Shown piece by piece: positions 32,311 to 40,583 of a stretch of DNA of 64,000 nt. Every line of letters begins with the position of its first letter. The first letter of the stretch is position 1. The DNA comes from Brotonthovivens ammoniilytica (GTDB lineage Bacteria > Bacillota > Clostridia > Lachnospirales > Lachnospiraceae), in assembly GCF_025566885.1 (NCBI RefSeq), contig NZ_JAOQJQ010000001.1:1-64000 (forward strand). The letters run 5' to 3'. The notes beneath the pieces are model-generated. The model was given only the letters and a program-made list of their open reading frames with translations, did not search any database and was not told where the DNA came from. A program made the position numbers and the translations under genes.

Positions 32311-33412
32311 AATCCGGTTTCAGAAACGAACAGACATATCTATGACAAGAAAAATTTTGAATCCCATTGTTTTTGTGCTTCTGGCTCTGGTGTTCTGCGG
32401 GATTTTTCTTGCCATTGTAGGATTTAATCCCATTGAAGTGTACGGAAAAATGCTGGAAAAGATTTTTTCTGTGAAAGGATTTCAGAAAAGTATTGTCGCC
32501 GGGCTTCCGCTGATGTTTACCGGGCTGGCAGTAGCCTTTGGCTATCGAATGAATATGAATAATATCGGTGCGGACGGCCAGTATGCCATGGGTTCTATTT
32601 TGTGTGTCTGGTTTGCTCTTTACGGACCGGATATGCCTGCGGTTCCAAAACTTATCATTATGTTTATACTGGCCCTTGCCGGAGGAGCATTTATTTCTCT
32701 TCTTGCGGCCATTCCAAAAGCACTGTGGAATGTGAATGAAACCATTCTGACCATGATGTTAAACTATGTAGTGCTGCTGTTTTTAAACTATCTGATGTAC
32801 GGTCCCTGGAAAGAGGAGGGACAGATGGTTGCTCAGACTGCCAAAATTGACGAGCGCTATTTCCTCCCGGATATTGGGAACACAGGAATTAATTCCATTT
32901 TGATTATTGCGGTTATTCTGGCGGTAGGGATTTATTTCTTCCATAAAAAAACGGCCAGAGGGTATCAGATGGAAGTTATCCGAAGAAGTCCTTCGGCTGC
33001 CCGCTATGCCGGGATGAACGTGAAAGCCAATATTATTTTTGTTCTGGCGGTGAGCGGAGCCATTGCAGGTCTTGCAGGTTTTGCTCAGGTTGGGGGAATT
33101 ATCCACCGTGTGCAGGCAGACCTTCCAAATGGCGCCGGCTATACGGGAATTGTAATCGCATATCTTGCATACTTAAATCCTCTGGTAGTATTGATTGTAG
33201 GCTTCTTATTTGGAGCGCTGCAGATCAGTGCTGTGGCGGTACAGATTACCGGAGTGCCTTCGCAGATCGCCATGATGATTCAGGGAAGTATTATGCTTTT
33301 TGTAATTGCAGGGGAGTTCTTCAACCGCTATAAAATTGTCATTCAAAAGACAGAAAAAACGCTTCCAGAGAAGACGGAAAAGAAGCAGGAAGGCGGTGTA
33401 AGTCATGAGTAG
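32303..33412 (+). CDS. BMP-type nucleoside ABC importer, permease 1
   Basis: The 369-aa permease (BPD_transp_2 family) has about ten helices, LPLMFTGLAVAFGYRMNMNNIGADGQYAMG (core FGYRMNMNNIGADGQYAMG) and KALWNVNETILTMMLNYV, both typical of nucleoside permeases such as NupB/YufP. ATG 32303 overlaps the ATPase gene by 8 bases and has a GAGG site; a GTG at 32288 is less likely. Confidence 0.92.
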   Translation: MRKIRFQKRTDISMTRKILNPIVFVLLALVFCGIFLAIVGFNPIEVYGKMLEKIFSVKGFQKSIVAGLPLMFTGLAVAFGYRMNMNNIGADGQYAMGSILCVWFALYGPDMPAVPKLIIMFILALAGGAFISLLAAIPKALWNVNETILTMMLNYVVLLFLNYLMYGPWKEEGQMVAQTAKIDERYFLPDIGNTGINSILIIAVILAVGIYFFHKKTARGYQMEVIRRSPSAARYAGMNVKANIIFVLAVSGAIAGLAGFAQVGGIIHRVQADLPNGAGYTGIVIAYLAYLNPLVVLIVGFLFGALQISAVAVQITGVPSQIAMMIQGSIMLFVIAGEFFNRYKIVIQKTEKTLPEKTEKKQEGGVSHE

Positions 33413-34337
33413 TGCATTAATTGTATCCATTATATCTACCGCGATTTTATATGCCGTATCTGTACTTTACGCGGCCATCGGTGAGATCTTTGCTGAAAAG
33501 GCCGGGGTGATGAACCTTGGGCTGGAAGGTGTGATGCTCATGGGAGCTGTATCCGGCTATCTGGTAGCAGTACATATGAAAAATCTGGCCCTTGCCCTGT
33601 TTGTGGTAATTGCTGTGGGAGCCGTCCTGGGACTGGTCTTTGCCTTTGTGACGGTGACGCTGCAGGCAGATCAGACAGTTGCGGGTATGGCGATGCTGAC
33701 CTTTGGTACGGGACTTAGCGGATTTATCGGAAAAGAGGTCTGTGGTGTCAATGCCAATCTGGCGTTTGAGTCCATTGCCATTCCGGGATTAAGTAAAATC
33801 CCTATTATCGGGCCAAGCGTATTTAATCAGAATCTTTTGGTTTATGCCATGTATATTATTATACCGGTTTCTATGATTTATATTTATAAAACAAGACCGG
33901 GTATGATTTTAAGAGCACTTGGAGAGAATCCGGCTACTCTGGACTCTGCAGGTTATAATGTTTTTGCACTTCGTTATGGTTATGTGATCTTTGGAAGTGC
34001 CATGACAGCAGTCAGTGGTGCCTGCGTATCTTTGGCATATACGAATTTCTGGAGTGATAATATGACCAGCGGAAAAGGCTGGATTGCAGTAGCATTGGTT
34101 GTATTTGCTTCCTGGAATCCGCTGCTTGCGGTGTTTGGAGCACTGCTGTTTGGGGCAATCAGTGTTATCGGTGTAGATATTCAGATGGTATTTTCCGCAC
34201 TGCCTTCGGAGTTTTATTCCGCACTGCCCTATGTGGCAACCATTGTTGCACTGATTTTTACAACCGGAAATTTCCGAAAGAAGAGGTCCACGGCTCCGGC
34301 CGCCCTGTGTATTCCATATAACAGGGAAGAACGTTAA
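33405..34337 (+). CDS. BMP-type nucleoside ABC importer, permease 2
   Basis: The 310-aa second permease (NupC/YufQ-like) has AAIGEIFAEKAGVMNLGLEGVMLMGA (core FAEKAGVMNLGLEGVMLMG, ~27-45) and a run of eight to nine helices. It overlaps permease 1 by 8 bases. Together the two form the membrane channel. Confidence 0.92.
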   Translation: MSSALIVSIISTAILYAVSVLYAAIGEIFAEKAGVMNLGLEGVMLMGAVSGYLVAVHMKNLALALFVVIAVGAVLGLVFAFVTVTLQADQTVAGMAMLTFGTGLSGFIGKEVCGVNANLAFESIAIPGLSKIPIIGPSVFNQNLLVYAMYIIIPVSMIYIYKTRPGMILRALGENPATLDSAGYNVFALRYGYVIFGSAMTAVSGACVSLAYTNFWSDNMTSGKGWIAVALVVFASWNPLLAVFGALLFGAISVIGVDIQMVFSALPSEFYSALPYVATIVALIFTTGNFRKKRSTAPAALCIPYNREER

Positions 34338-34406
34338 TGTGTTTGTTATGCCTTCCAAGCAGACAAAAACGGGCATTACAATAGATAAATCTTAGGAGGA
34401 TGAAAC

Positions 34407-35546
34407 ATGAAGAAGAAGTTATTAAGTATCGTACTTGCTGCGGCGCTGGCAGTTACCTGTCTTGCCGGATGCGGCAGTAAGGAAGACACAAAAGAGGGCT
34501 CTGCTCCGTCAGAAGGAAAAAATACTTCGGGCGCAGTAGATATGTCTGACATCAAAATTGGTGAAATTGAGTCTTACGTATTAGAAGACGGCGGCTGGTG
34601 CCAGGCGACACATGCAGGTGTTGTAGCTGCAATGGAAAACTGCGGGATTCCGGAAGAAAATCTGATTACTCTGGAAAACATTGCAGAGGATCAGGCTTCT
34701 GTTCAGGCAGCGGCAGAGCAGCTGATTGATGCCGGATGTAACGTAATCATCGGCGCATCTACAGGTTATGCAGGATACTTATCAGAAATTGCAGATGAAT
34801 ATCCGGAAGTTACATTTGCTCAGTGGGGCACAGAAACAGAAGGTCTGGTAGCTTATGAGCTTAGAAGCTATGAGGCAATGTTTGTAGCAGGCTATGTATG
34901 CGAACTGATGTCACAGGATGAGAATACACAGCTTGGTTTCTCTGCAAGTATGAATGAATTCTCTGTAAGAACTGCTATTAACTCCTATGCACTTGGGGCA
35001 AAATATGCCAATGAAAAAGCAACTGTAAAAGTTGCATGTGCAGATTCCTGGTATGATGTAGACAAAGAAAAACAGTGTGCGCAGTCCTTAATTGACGCAG
35101 GTATCAAGTACATGGGTATGGAAGCAACATCCCCATCCATTGCACAGACCTGTGAAGATAACGGCGCTTACTGTGTAGGCTATCATGTTGACAAAAAGGA
35201 AGATGCACCGGATGCGGTACTATTCTCCTTTACATGGAACTTTGCGCCGATCTTTGAAGAGATTTTCACAGATAAAGCAAACGGAAATGAGTTAAAAGCG
35301 CTTTACTATGAAGGCGGCGAATGTGCGAAATTAACGGAGTTCAGCGATCTGGTTCCAGAAGATATCCAGAAAAAAGGAAAAGAACTCCAGGAAAAAATCA
35401 ATGCCGGTGAAGTACAGGTGTATGCCGGACCATTATCTGATGATAAAGGCAAAGAGCTGGTGGCAGACGGTCAGACAATGGATGATAACACAATTTTATT
35501 ACAGGACTTCTTCGTATCTAACGTAGAATGTGCATGGTCCAAATAA
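34407..35546 (+). CDS. BMP family nucleoside-binding lipoprotein
   Basis: The 379-aa lipoprotein has a signal with LAGCGS lipobox (Cys 22) and a basic membrane lipoprotein (Med/BmpA) fold: GGWCQATHAGVVAAMEN, ADEYPEVTFAQWGTE, FVAGYVCELMSQD. It closes the importer operon. BMP proteins paired with these permeases usually bind purine nucleosides, consistent with apt upstream; the exact ligand is inferred. AGGAGG precedes the ATG. Confidence 0.92.
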   Translation: MKKKLLSIVLAAALAVTCLAGCGSKEDTKEGSAPSEGKNTSGAVDMSDIKIGEIESYVLEDGGWCQATHAGVVAAMENCGIPEENLITLENIAEDQASVQAAAEQLIDAGCNVIIGASTGYAGYLSEIADEYPEVTFAQWGTETEGLVAYELRSYEAMFVAGYVCELMSQDENTQLGFSASMNEFSVRTAINSYALGAKYANEKATVKVACADSWYDVDKEKQCAQSLIDAGIKYMGMEATSPSIAQTCEDNGAYCVGYHVDKKEDAPDAVLFSFTWNFAPIFEEIFTDKANGNELKALYYEGGECAKLTEFSDLVPEDIQKKGKELQEKINAGEVQVYAGPLSDDKGKELVADGQTMDDNTILLQDFFVSNVECAWSK

Positions 35547-35580
35547 GATTGAAATAAGCCCACAGATTTAATAACATAGA

Positions 35581-35638
35581 GCGGCCGGAGAACCGATTGA
35601 AATCTTAGAAAAGAGTTTCGTCTTCTCCGGCCGTTTTT
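35581..35638 (+). terminator. Terminator of the nucleoside importer operon
   Basis: CGGCCGGAGAA pairs with TTCTCCGGCCG across a ~30-base loop with inner pairing, followed by TTTTT. Confidence 0.88.
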
Positions 35639-35694
35639 GGAAGGCAGATAGACAGGTAAAAGATAAAAAACATAAGAAGCGGAGGATCATTAAA

Positions 35695-37071
35695 ATGGAT
35701 GTAAAAAAGTATCTTGAATTATGTGAACGTGGAAATACAGGAACTAAAGTCAGTAAAGATGACTGGGATATGGATTATATTGTAGAAAATGTGATGGATT
35801 TGGTGGATGAATATGAATTTGAATGGGACAAGCAGGTGATTATTCCGGAAGATGATCAGCTGTTTGACGATATGTTTGAAGCTGCCAAAAAGCTGATTTT
35901 AAAAACAGGCGTTTATAATATGTCCACACAGAGAATTATTTCTTTTACAGAAGAAGAAATTGAGGCCGGAATCCGTGATATGAAAAAGGAACTGGTGATG
36001 GGAGAAGGAAAAGATGCCTATACACTGGTTGCAAGAGAAGTGGAGGACAAAAGAGAACCAGCTGTGTGGGCCGGCAATCCTGGGTGCCCCACGCCGGAAG
36101 AACTGTTTTTTCCTATTGTAAAAAGTGTGGCCAAAGAGCCTGTGATTGATCTGATGACCTGCGGCTCCCTGGTAGATGTGGACGGATTTAAAGTAACCAG
36201 CGGTTCACCTTCCGAAGTAGTAGCTGTTAGAAGAGAGATGGAATATCTGCATAAAGCACTAGAAGAAGTGGGAAGACCGGGACTTGGCCTTTTAGCTGCG
36301 GAAAGTGCGGTAACAGAAATCGGTGATCTGGCATCCGTTGGGGAGAAACGTCTGCGTCCATGTGATTCCCATCTGGTTGCTATGTTTAATGAACTGATTA
36401 TTGATAACGGAAATCTGGTCCGGGCGGCAAGCAAGCTGGATTACGGTATGAAAAATGCATCTTTGGCCTGCACCATGGTAGGCGGTATGGGTGGAGACGC
36501 TCCGGGAAGTACTGTGGTTATGATTGCTTCTATTCTGGCTGCAAATCTGATCTGTATGGCTGATTATCATCTCTGCCACCCCATTCATATTCAGGATGTG
36601 GCAACCACAGCCAGAGGATGTCTGTGGCTTCAGGCTGTTTTATGCCAGACTTTTGCAAAGAAAGCTCCGGCAATTATCGTCTGCGATATCTGGCCCTCCA
36701 GCGGAAGTCTTACCAAAGAATTATTATATGAGACAGCAGCCAATGCCATTGTTGTAAGTGTCTGCGGAGGACATTTAGAAGGTCTTGGAGCAGCCAACGG
36801 GAATGAACCAAATGGAACAGGCCTGGAAGTAAGACTTATGGGAGAAGTTGGAAAAGCAGTAGCCCGCCAGGGTATGACACGGGCAAAAGCCAATGAAATC
36901 GTATTAAAACTGTTGGAGAAATATGAGCATATTTTCAAAATGGAAGATAAAAATAAAGGCTCCCGTTTTGATGAAGCTTATAATATGGAAACCATTGAGC
37001 CCACAGAAAAGTGGCTGGCTATGTATGAAGAAGTAAAAGCAGAGCTTGCAGAAATGGGCGTTGAGTTCTAA
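35695..37071 (+). CDS. MtmB family methylamine:corrinoid methyltransferase homologue without pyrrolysine
   Basis: The 458-aa protein has exactly the length of archaeal monomethylamine methyltransferase MtmB and aligns along it by recall (KVSKDDWD near residue 18-25, GYNMSTQRI-like GVYNMSTQRIISFTEEEI, HIQDVATTARGCLW, GLEVRLMGEVGKAV, PTEKWLAMYEEVK). At the site of the archaeal pyrrolysine (GRPGMGI-Pyl), this protein reads GRPGLGL-Leu200, so it needs no amber suppression. By analogy with MtgB, the pyrrolysine-free MttB relative, it probably demethylates another N-methyl compound. No corrinoid protein or activator gene is adjacent. ATG 35695 follows GGAGG. Confidence 0.85.
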   Translation: MDVKKYLELCERGNTGTKVSKDDWDMDYIVENVMDLVDEYEFEWDKQVIIPEDDQLFDDMFEAAKKLILKTGVYNMSTQRIISFTEEEIEAGIRDMKKELVMGEGKDAYTLVAREVEDKREPAVWAGNPGCPTPEELFFPIVKSVAKEPVIDLMTCGSLVDVDGFKVTSGSPSEVVAVRREMEYLHKALEEVGRPGLGLLAAESAVTEIGDLASVGEKRLRPCDSHLVAMFNELIIDNGNLVRAASKLDYGMKNASLACTMVGGMGGDAPGSTVVMIASILAANLICMADYHLCHPIHIQDVATTARGCLWLQAVLCQTFAKKAPAIIVCDIWPSSGSLTKELLYETAANAIVVSVCGGHLEGLGAANGNEPNGTGLEVRLMGEVGKAVARQGMTRAKANEIVLKLLEKYEHIFKMEDKNKGSRFDEAYNMETIEPTEKWLAMYEEVKAELAEMGVEF

Positions 37072-37102
37072 GAAAAACTAAATAAAAGAAGAAATAATAT
37101 CA

Positions 37103-37146
37103 GGGCAGAGGCTCCAAAGTTACGGAGCTTCTGTCCGCTTTTATTT
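37103..37146 (+). terminator. Terminator after the MtmB-like gene
   Basis: GGGCAGAGGCTCC pairs with GGAGCTTCTGTCC (one mismatch region) and is followed by GCTTTTATTTT. Confidence 0.8.
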
Positions 37147-37173
37147 TACTTTGTGCAGGCCCGGGGGTATAAT
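37145..37173 (+). promoter_or_regulatory. Promoter of the aldo/keto reductase gene
   Basis: TTTACT (37145-37150), 17-bp spacer, TATAAT (37168-37173), overlapping the end of the preceding terminator. Confidence 0.6.
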
Positions 37174-37207
37174 AAAAGAATATAAAAGCAGGAGAGGAGT
37201 GCAGCAT

Positions 37208-38332
37208 ATGGAATACCGCAGTATGGATAAAATAGGAGAGAAGGTTTCTCTTCTGGGGTTTGGCTGTATGCGTTTCCCCAAAGATGAACAGGGAGAAATT
37301 GATGAGGTATTAACAGAAAAAATGCTGGATGAAGCATTAAAGTGCGGTGTTAATTACATTGATACCGCCTATCTGTATCATAACAGAACCAGTGAGGATG
37401 CTTTGGGGAAGCTGTTGAAAAAGTATGACAGATCTTCTTATAAGCTGGCTACAAAGCTTCCAGACTGGATTTTGGACTCTAAAGAAGAGGCACAAAAGAT
37501 ACTAGAGGAGCAGCTTTCAAAGCTGCAGACGGATTATATTGACTTTTATCTTCTTCATGCATTAGATGCCAGGCGGTGGGAGCATATTAAAAAGCTGGAG
37601 CTTGTCAGTTTATGTCGTCAGTGGCAGAGGGAAGGAAAGATCCGGCACCTTGGGTTTTCATTTCATGATGGATATGAGGTATTTGAAGAAATTATAAAAG
37701 CGGAAGACTGGGATTTCTGCCAGATTCAGTTGAATTATATGGATACGGATTTTCAGGCGGGTGAGCGTGGATACCGGTTGACGGAGGAGCTTGGTATCCC
37801 TTTGATTGTTATGGAGCCTATCCGGGGAGGTATGCTGGTAAATCTGCCAAAAGATCTGGCGGAAAGATTTCATCAGGTGGACAAGGAAGCTTCCCTGGCT
37901 TCCTGGGCGCTGCGGTGGGCAGCGTCACATTCCAACGTAAAAGTGATTTTAAGCGGTATGAGCAGCTATGAAAATGTGTTGGATAATCTCAATACATTTA
38001 AAGAATATAAGCCGTTGGGGGAAGAAGAGGCTGCGGCTGTCAGAGATGTTCAAAAAGAGCTTTTAAACAGAGTGAAGTCCCGCTGTACCGGGTGCGGCTA
38101 TTGTATGCCCTGTCCCTTTGGAGTGAATATTCCGGAGAACTTTCAGTTTTATAATGCCTGCAGTTTGTTTGATGACGCCAGGTCACGAAGATTATACTAT
38201 GGAATGGGAAAGACACAGTCTACAGCTTGCAGGGAATGCGGTAAATGTGAGAAGGCCTGTCCGCAGCATATCAAAATCCGGGAAGAACTTAAAAATGTAA
38301 CAGACTTTTTTCAGCCTGAGGAAGGATGCTAG
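37208..38332 (+). CDS. Aldo/keto reductase with C-terminal [4Fe-4S] ferredoxin domain
   Basis: The 374-aa protein has an AKR barrel (LLGFGCMRFP at the start, catalytic Asp/Tyr in NYIDTAYLYHNRTSED ~50-65, YIDFYLLHALD). A C-terminal region (~300-374) has two cysteine motifs CTGCGYCMPCPFGV and CRECGKCEKACPQH for Fe-S clusters. Such fusions are common in gut Clostridia and probably use ferredoxin-type electrons; the substrate is unknown. ATG 37208 follows AGGAGAGG; an earlier frame extension lacks a site. Confidence 0.9.
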   Translation: MEYRSMDKIGEKVSLLGFGCMRFPKDEQGEIDEVLTEKMLDEALKCGVNYIDTAYLYHNRTSEDALGKLLKKYDRSSYKLATKLPDWILDSKEEAQKILEEQLSKLQTDYIDFYLLHALDARRWEHIKKLELVSLCRQWQREGKIRHLGFSFHDGYEVFEEIIKAEDWDFCQIQLNYMDTDFQAGERGYRLTEELGIPLIVMEPIRGGMLVNLPKDLAERFHQVDKEASLASWALRWAASHSNVKVILSGMSSYENVLDNLNTFKEYKPLGEEEAAAVRDVQKELLNRVKSRCTGCGYCMPCPFGVNIPENFQFYNACSLFDDARSRRLYYGMGKTQSTACRECGKCEKACPQHIKIREELKNVTDFFQPEEGC

Positions 38333-38432
38333 AGTGAGGAGCTGCCAGTCTCCTATCGTGTATATAAAAATGCGGAATAAAAAATGAAATAGAGATAGTT
38401 TATAATTGTAAATGAAAAGACAGGGGTTTCAG

Positions 38433-38462
38433 ACAGAAATGTTTGGAACTTCTGTTTTTTTT
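38433..38462 (+). terminator. Weak terminator after the aldo/keto reductase
   Basis: AGACAGAA pairs with TTCTGTTT (one G-T) around TGTTTGGAAC and runs into eight T residues. Confidence 0.6.
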
Positions 38463-38517
38463 ACCGGCCTTTTTTGTTATACTGTAACACAGTACAATTT
38501 TTAAAGGAGTCGGTTTT

Positions 38518-39018
38518 ATGTATGATGAATTAACAAAAAAAGATATAGAGCGCATGGAGCAGGAAATTGAGTATCGGAAACTGGTTGTCAGGAAAGAAGC
38601 CTTAGAGGCGGTAAAAGAGGCCAGAGCCCATGGAGATTTAAGTGAAAATTTTGAATATCATGCCGCCAAGAAAGATAAAAATCAAAACGAAAGCCGGATT
38701 CGTTATCTGGAACGTATGATAAAAACAGCCAAAATTGTATCTGATACTTCCAAAAGTGATGAGGTAGGAATTAATAATACAGTGGAAGTGTATTTTGAGG
38801 ATGATGATGAGACAGAGCGCTATACGCTGGTGACAACGGTAAGAGGCAATTCTCTGAAAGGATATATCAGCACAGAGTCTCCCATTGGCAGGGCACTCCT
38901 TGGCCATAAAGCAGGAGAGCGGGTCTTTGTGGATATGGGAGGCGGCGGATATTACGTGGTCATTCAAAAAATTGAAAATACAGAAGATGACGGGTCCATT
39001 GGGCTTCGGAGATTTTAA
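38518..39018 (+). CDS. greA: Transcription elongation factor GreA family
   Basis: The 166-aa protein has the N-terminal antiparallel coiled coil (EARAHGDLSENFEYHAAKKDKNQNE, core HGDLSENFEYHAAK, with the acidic tip residues) and the C-terminal FKBP-like domain (STESPIGRALLGHKAGERV). It rescues backtracked RNA polymerase by stimulating transcript cleavage. AAAGGAG precedes the ATG. It is followed in 11 bases by a CsoR-like regulator, an unusual but plausible cotranscription. Confidence 0.93.
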   Translation: MYDELTKKDIERMEQEIEYRKLVVRKEALEAVKEARAHGDLSENFEYHAAKKDKNQNESRIRYLERMIKTAKIVSDTSKSDEVGINNTVEVYFEDDDETERYTLVTTVRGNSLKGYISTESPIGRALLGHKAGERVFVDMGGGGYYVVIQKIENTEDDGSIGLRRF

Positions 39019-39029
39019 AGGAGGCACAG

Positions 39030-39338
39030 ATGCATGAACATCATCATGAGAACGGGCATGAACATACCCATACCCATTCCCATCAGGAAACCAAGAATGT
39101 ATTAAACCGCCTTTCACGTGCTATGGGCCACTTAGAAGCCGTTCGGCGTATGGTGGAGGAGGGAAGAGACTGTGCAGAGGTTCTCGTGCAGCTTGCGGCA
39201 GTAAAATCAGCCCTTAATAATACCGGAAAGGTGATTTTAAAGGACCATATTTCCCACTGCATTGTAGAGGCAGTGGAAAAGGATGATTTTCAGAAACTGG
39301 AGGAATTAAATCACGCAATTGATTCCTTCATAAAATAG
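39030..39338 (+). CDS. CsoR/RcnR family metal-sensitive repressor with His-rich N-terminus
   Basis: The 102-aa protein has a DUF156 helical fold (RLSRAMGHLEAVRRMVEEGRDC, core RAMGHLEAVRRMVEEGRDC, and DHISHCIVEA) with the Cys...His...Cys metal-ligand pattern of CsoR copper sensors (Cys in GRDC, His and Cys in DHISHC). Its first ~20 residues contain a dense histidine cluster (MHEHHHENGHEHTHTHSH), which suggests nickel, zinc or copper buffering. It starts 11 bases after greA with AAAGGAGG. The target is unknown. Confidence 0.9.
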   Translation: MHEHHHENGHEHTHTHSHQETKNVLNRLSRAMGHLEAVRRMVEEGRDCAEVLVQLAAVKSALNNTGKVILKDHISHCIVEAVEKDDFQKLEELNHAIDSFIK

Positions 39339-39423
39339 AAAAAATAAAGGAACCAGGTTTCATACAATGGCTGTCTGGCCGGCTGATGTATGGAGCCTGG
39401 TTTTTCTATACGATAACCAGTGT

Positions 39424-40296
39424 TTATTTGAAGTAATCCAGAAAATATTGTATCTGCTGCTCCATATTGTTATGCCGGAAGGTGATTCCGTAATCCAGCT
39501 TTTGAACATCCCGGATGGGAAGTACTTTGAGATCTTTTAAATCTGAGGGGATCAGAATATCCGGAAGGACGCAGACCCCATAGCCGCATTTGGCCATCAG
39601 CATACTGACGGCTTCATTTTCACAGATGAGATCTGCGTGATCCTGAACGTGGAAGAGAAGATATTTCTGCAGTTTTTGATCTGTATAAAAAGGAATCAGC
39701 CGGGGATGCAGTGTAATTATGCAGTGCCCTTTTAGTTCCTCTAGTGTGATTTCGGCCTTTTCCCATAGTTTATGTTCCGGTGGTACAAGGGCATAATTTT
39801 GAAATGTTTTTATTTTTTGAAAGCTGCAGTCTTTAATATCTTTCGATGCCGTATAGCTAGAAAGGATTAGATGCAGCTGGCCGCTTTCAAAAAGATGCCG
39901 CAGCGTAAAGGGATCAGTAATCGTAAAAGGACAGCGCAGCCTGGGAAATTCCTGATGTATGGCTGTCACAGCATCCGTAAGCTCTTCTAGTTCATAATTA
40001 CTAGAACAGCCAATTGTTAGAAATTTAAGTTCCTGTTTGGCAATATCCTGCAGGCGCTGCTGGGTAAACATGATTTTGTTAAATATTTCCTTGGCGTCCT
40101 CATAAAAGATAGTGCCGGCTTCCGTTAAGCGGACGATCTGCCGGGTACGGAAAAACAGCTTGGTATTTAGCTCTTCCTCCAGACTTTTTATGTGGTGGGT
40201 AACAGTTGGCACGGAAAGGTAAAGATCATCGGCGGCTTTCGTAAAGCTTAAGCGGTCCGCCACATACAAAAAACATTGCAGCTGCTGGGTATTCAT
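39424..40296 (-). CDS. LysR family transcriptional regulator
   Basis: The 290-aa protein has an N-terminal helix-turn-helix (VADRLSFTKAADDLYLSVPTVTHHIKSLEEEL, core FTKAADDLYLSVPTVTHHI) and a LysR substrate domain (LKFLTIGCSSN, GYGVCVLPDILIP). ATG 40296 is preferred because GGAG stands 7 bases upstream; the ATG at 40302 is too close to that site. It is divergent from the ABC exporter genes at 40584, so it may control them. Confidence 0.92.
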   Translation of the reverse strand: MNTQQLQCFLYVADRLSFTKAADDLYLSVPTVTHHIKSLEEELNTKLFFRTRQIVRLTEAGTIFYEDAKEIFNKIMFTQQRLQDIAKQELKFLTIGCSSNYELEELTDAVTAIHQEFPRLRCPFTITDPFTLRHLFESGQLHLILSSYTASKDIKDCSFQKIKTFQNYALVPPEHKLWEKAEITLEELKGHCIITLHPRLIPFYTDQKLQKYLLFHVQDHADLICENEAVSMLMAKCGYGVCVLPDILIPSDLKDLKVLPIRDVQKLDYGITFRHNNMEQQIQYFLDYFK

Positions 40297-40583
40297 AAGC
40301 ATTCTCCTGATTTCTTAATAATAAATATAGTGTTAGATAAAGGTACTTGGCGGGGAATCCTAAAGCAGCAGGATTCCTCTTTAGTTTATAGTGATTTTTT
40401 ATTGATTTCAACTATTATTAGAAAATATCTAATAATGTTTCTTTATTTGAAATTCACAATTAAAAAAATGCATGATAGAATCCTTACTGTCAGAAAGTAA
40501 ATGAAACAGATATAAATACATAGATATTTGAACATTTATGAAATAAGAAACATACAGCAATAAGCTGTGAAAGGAGGATTTAT

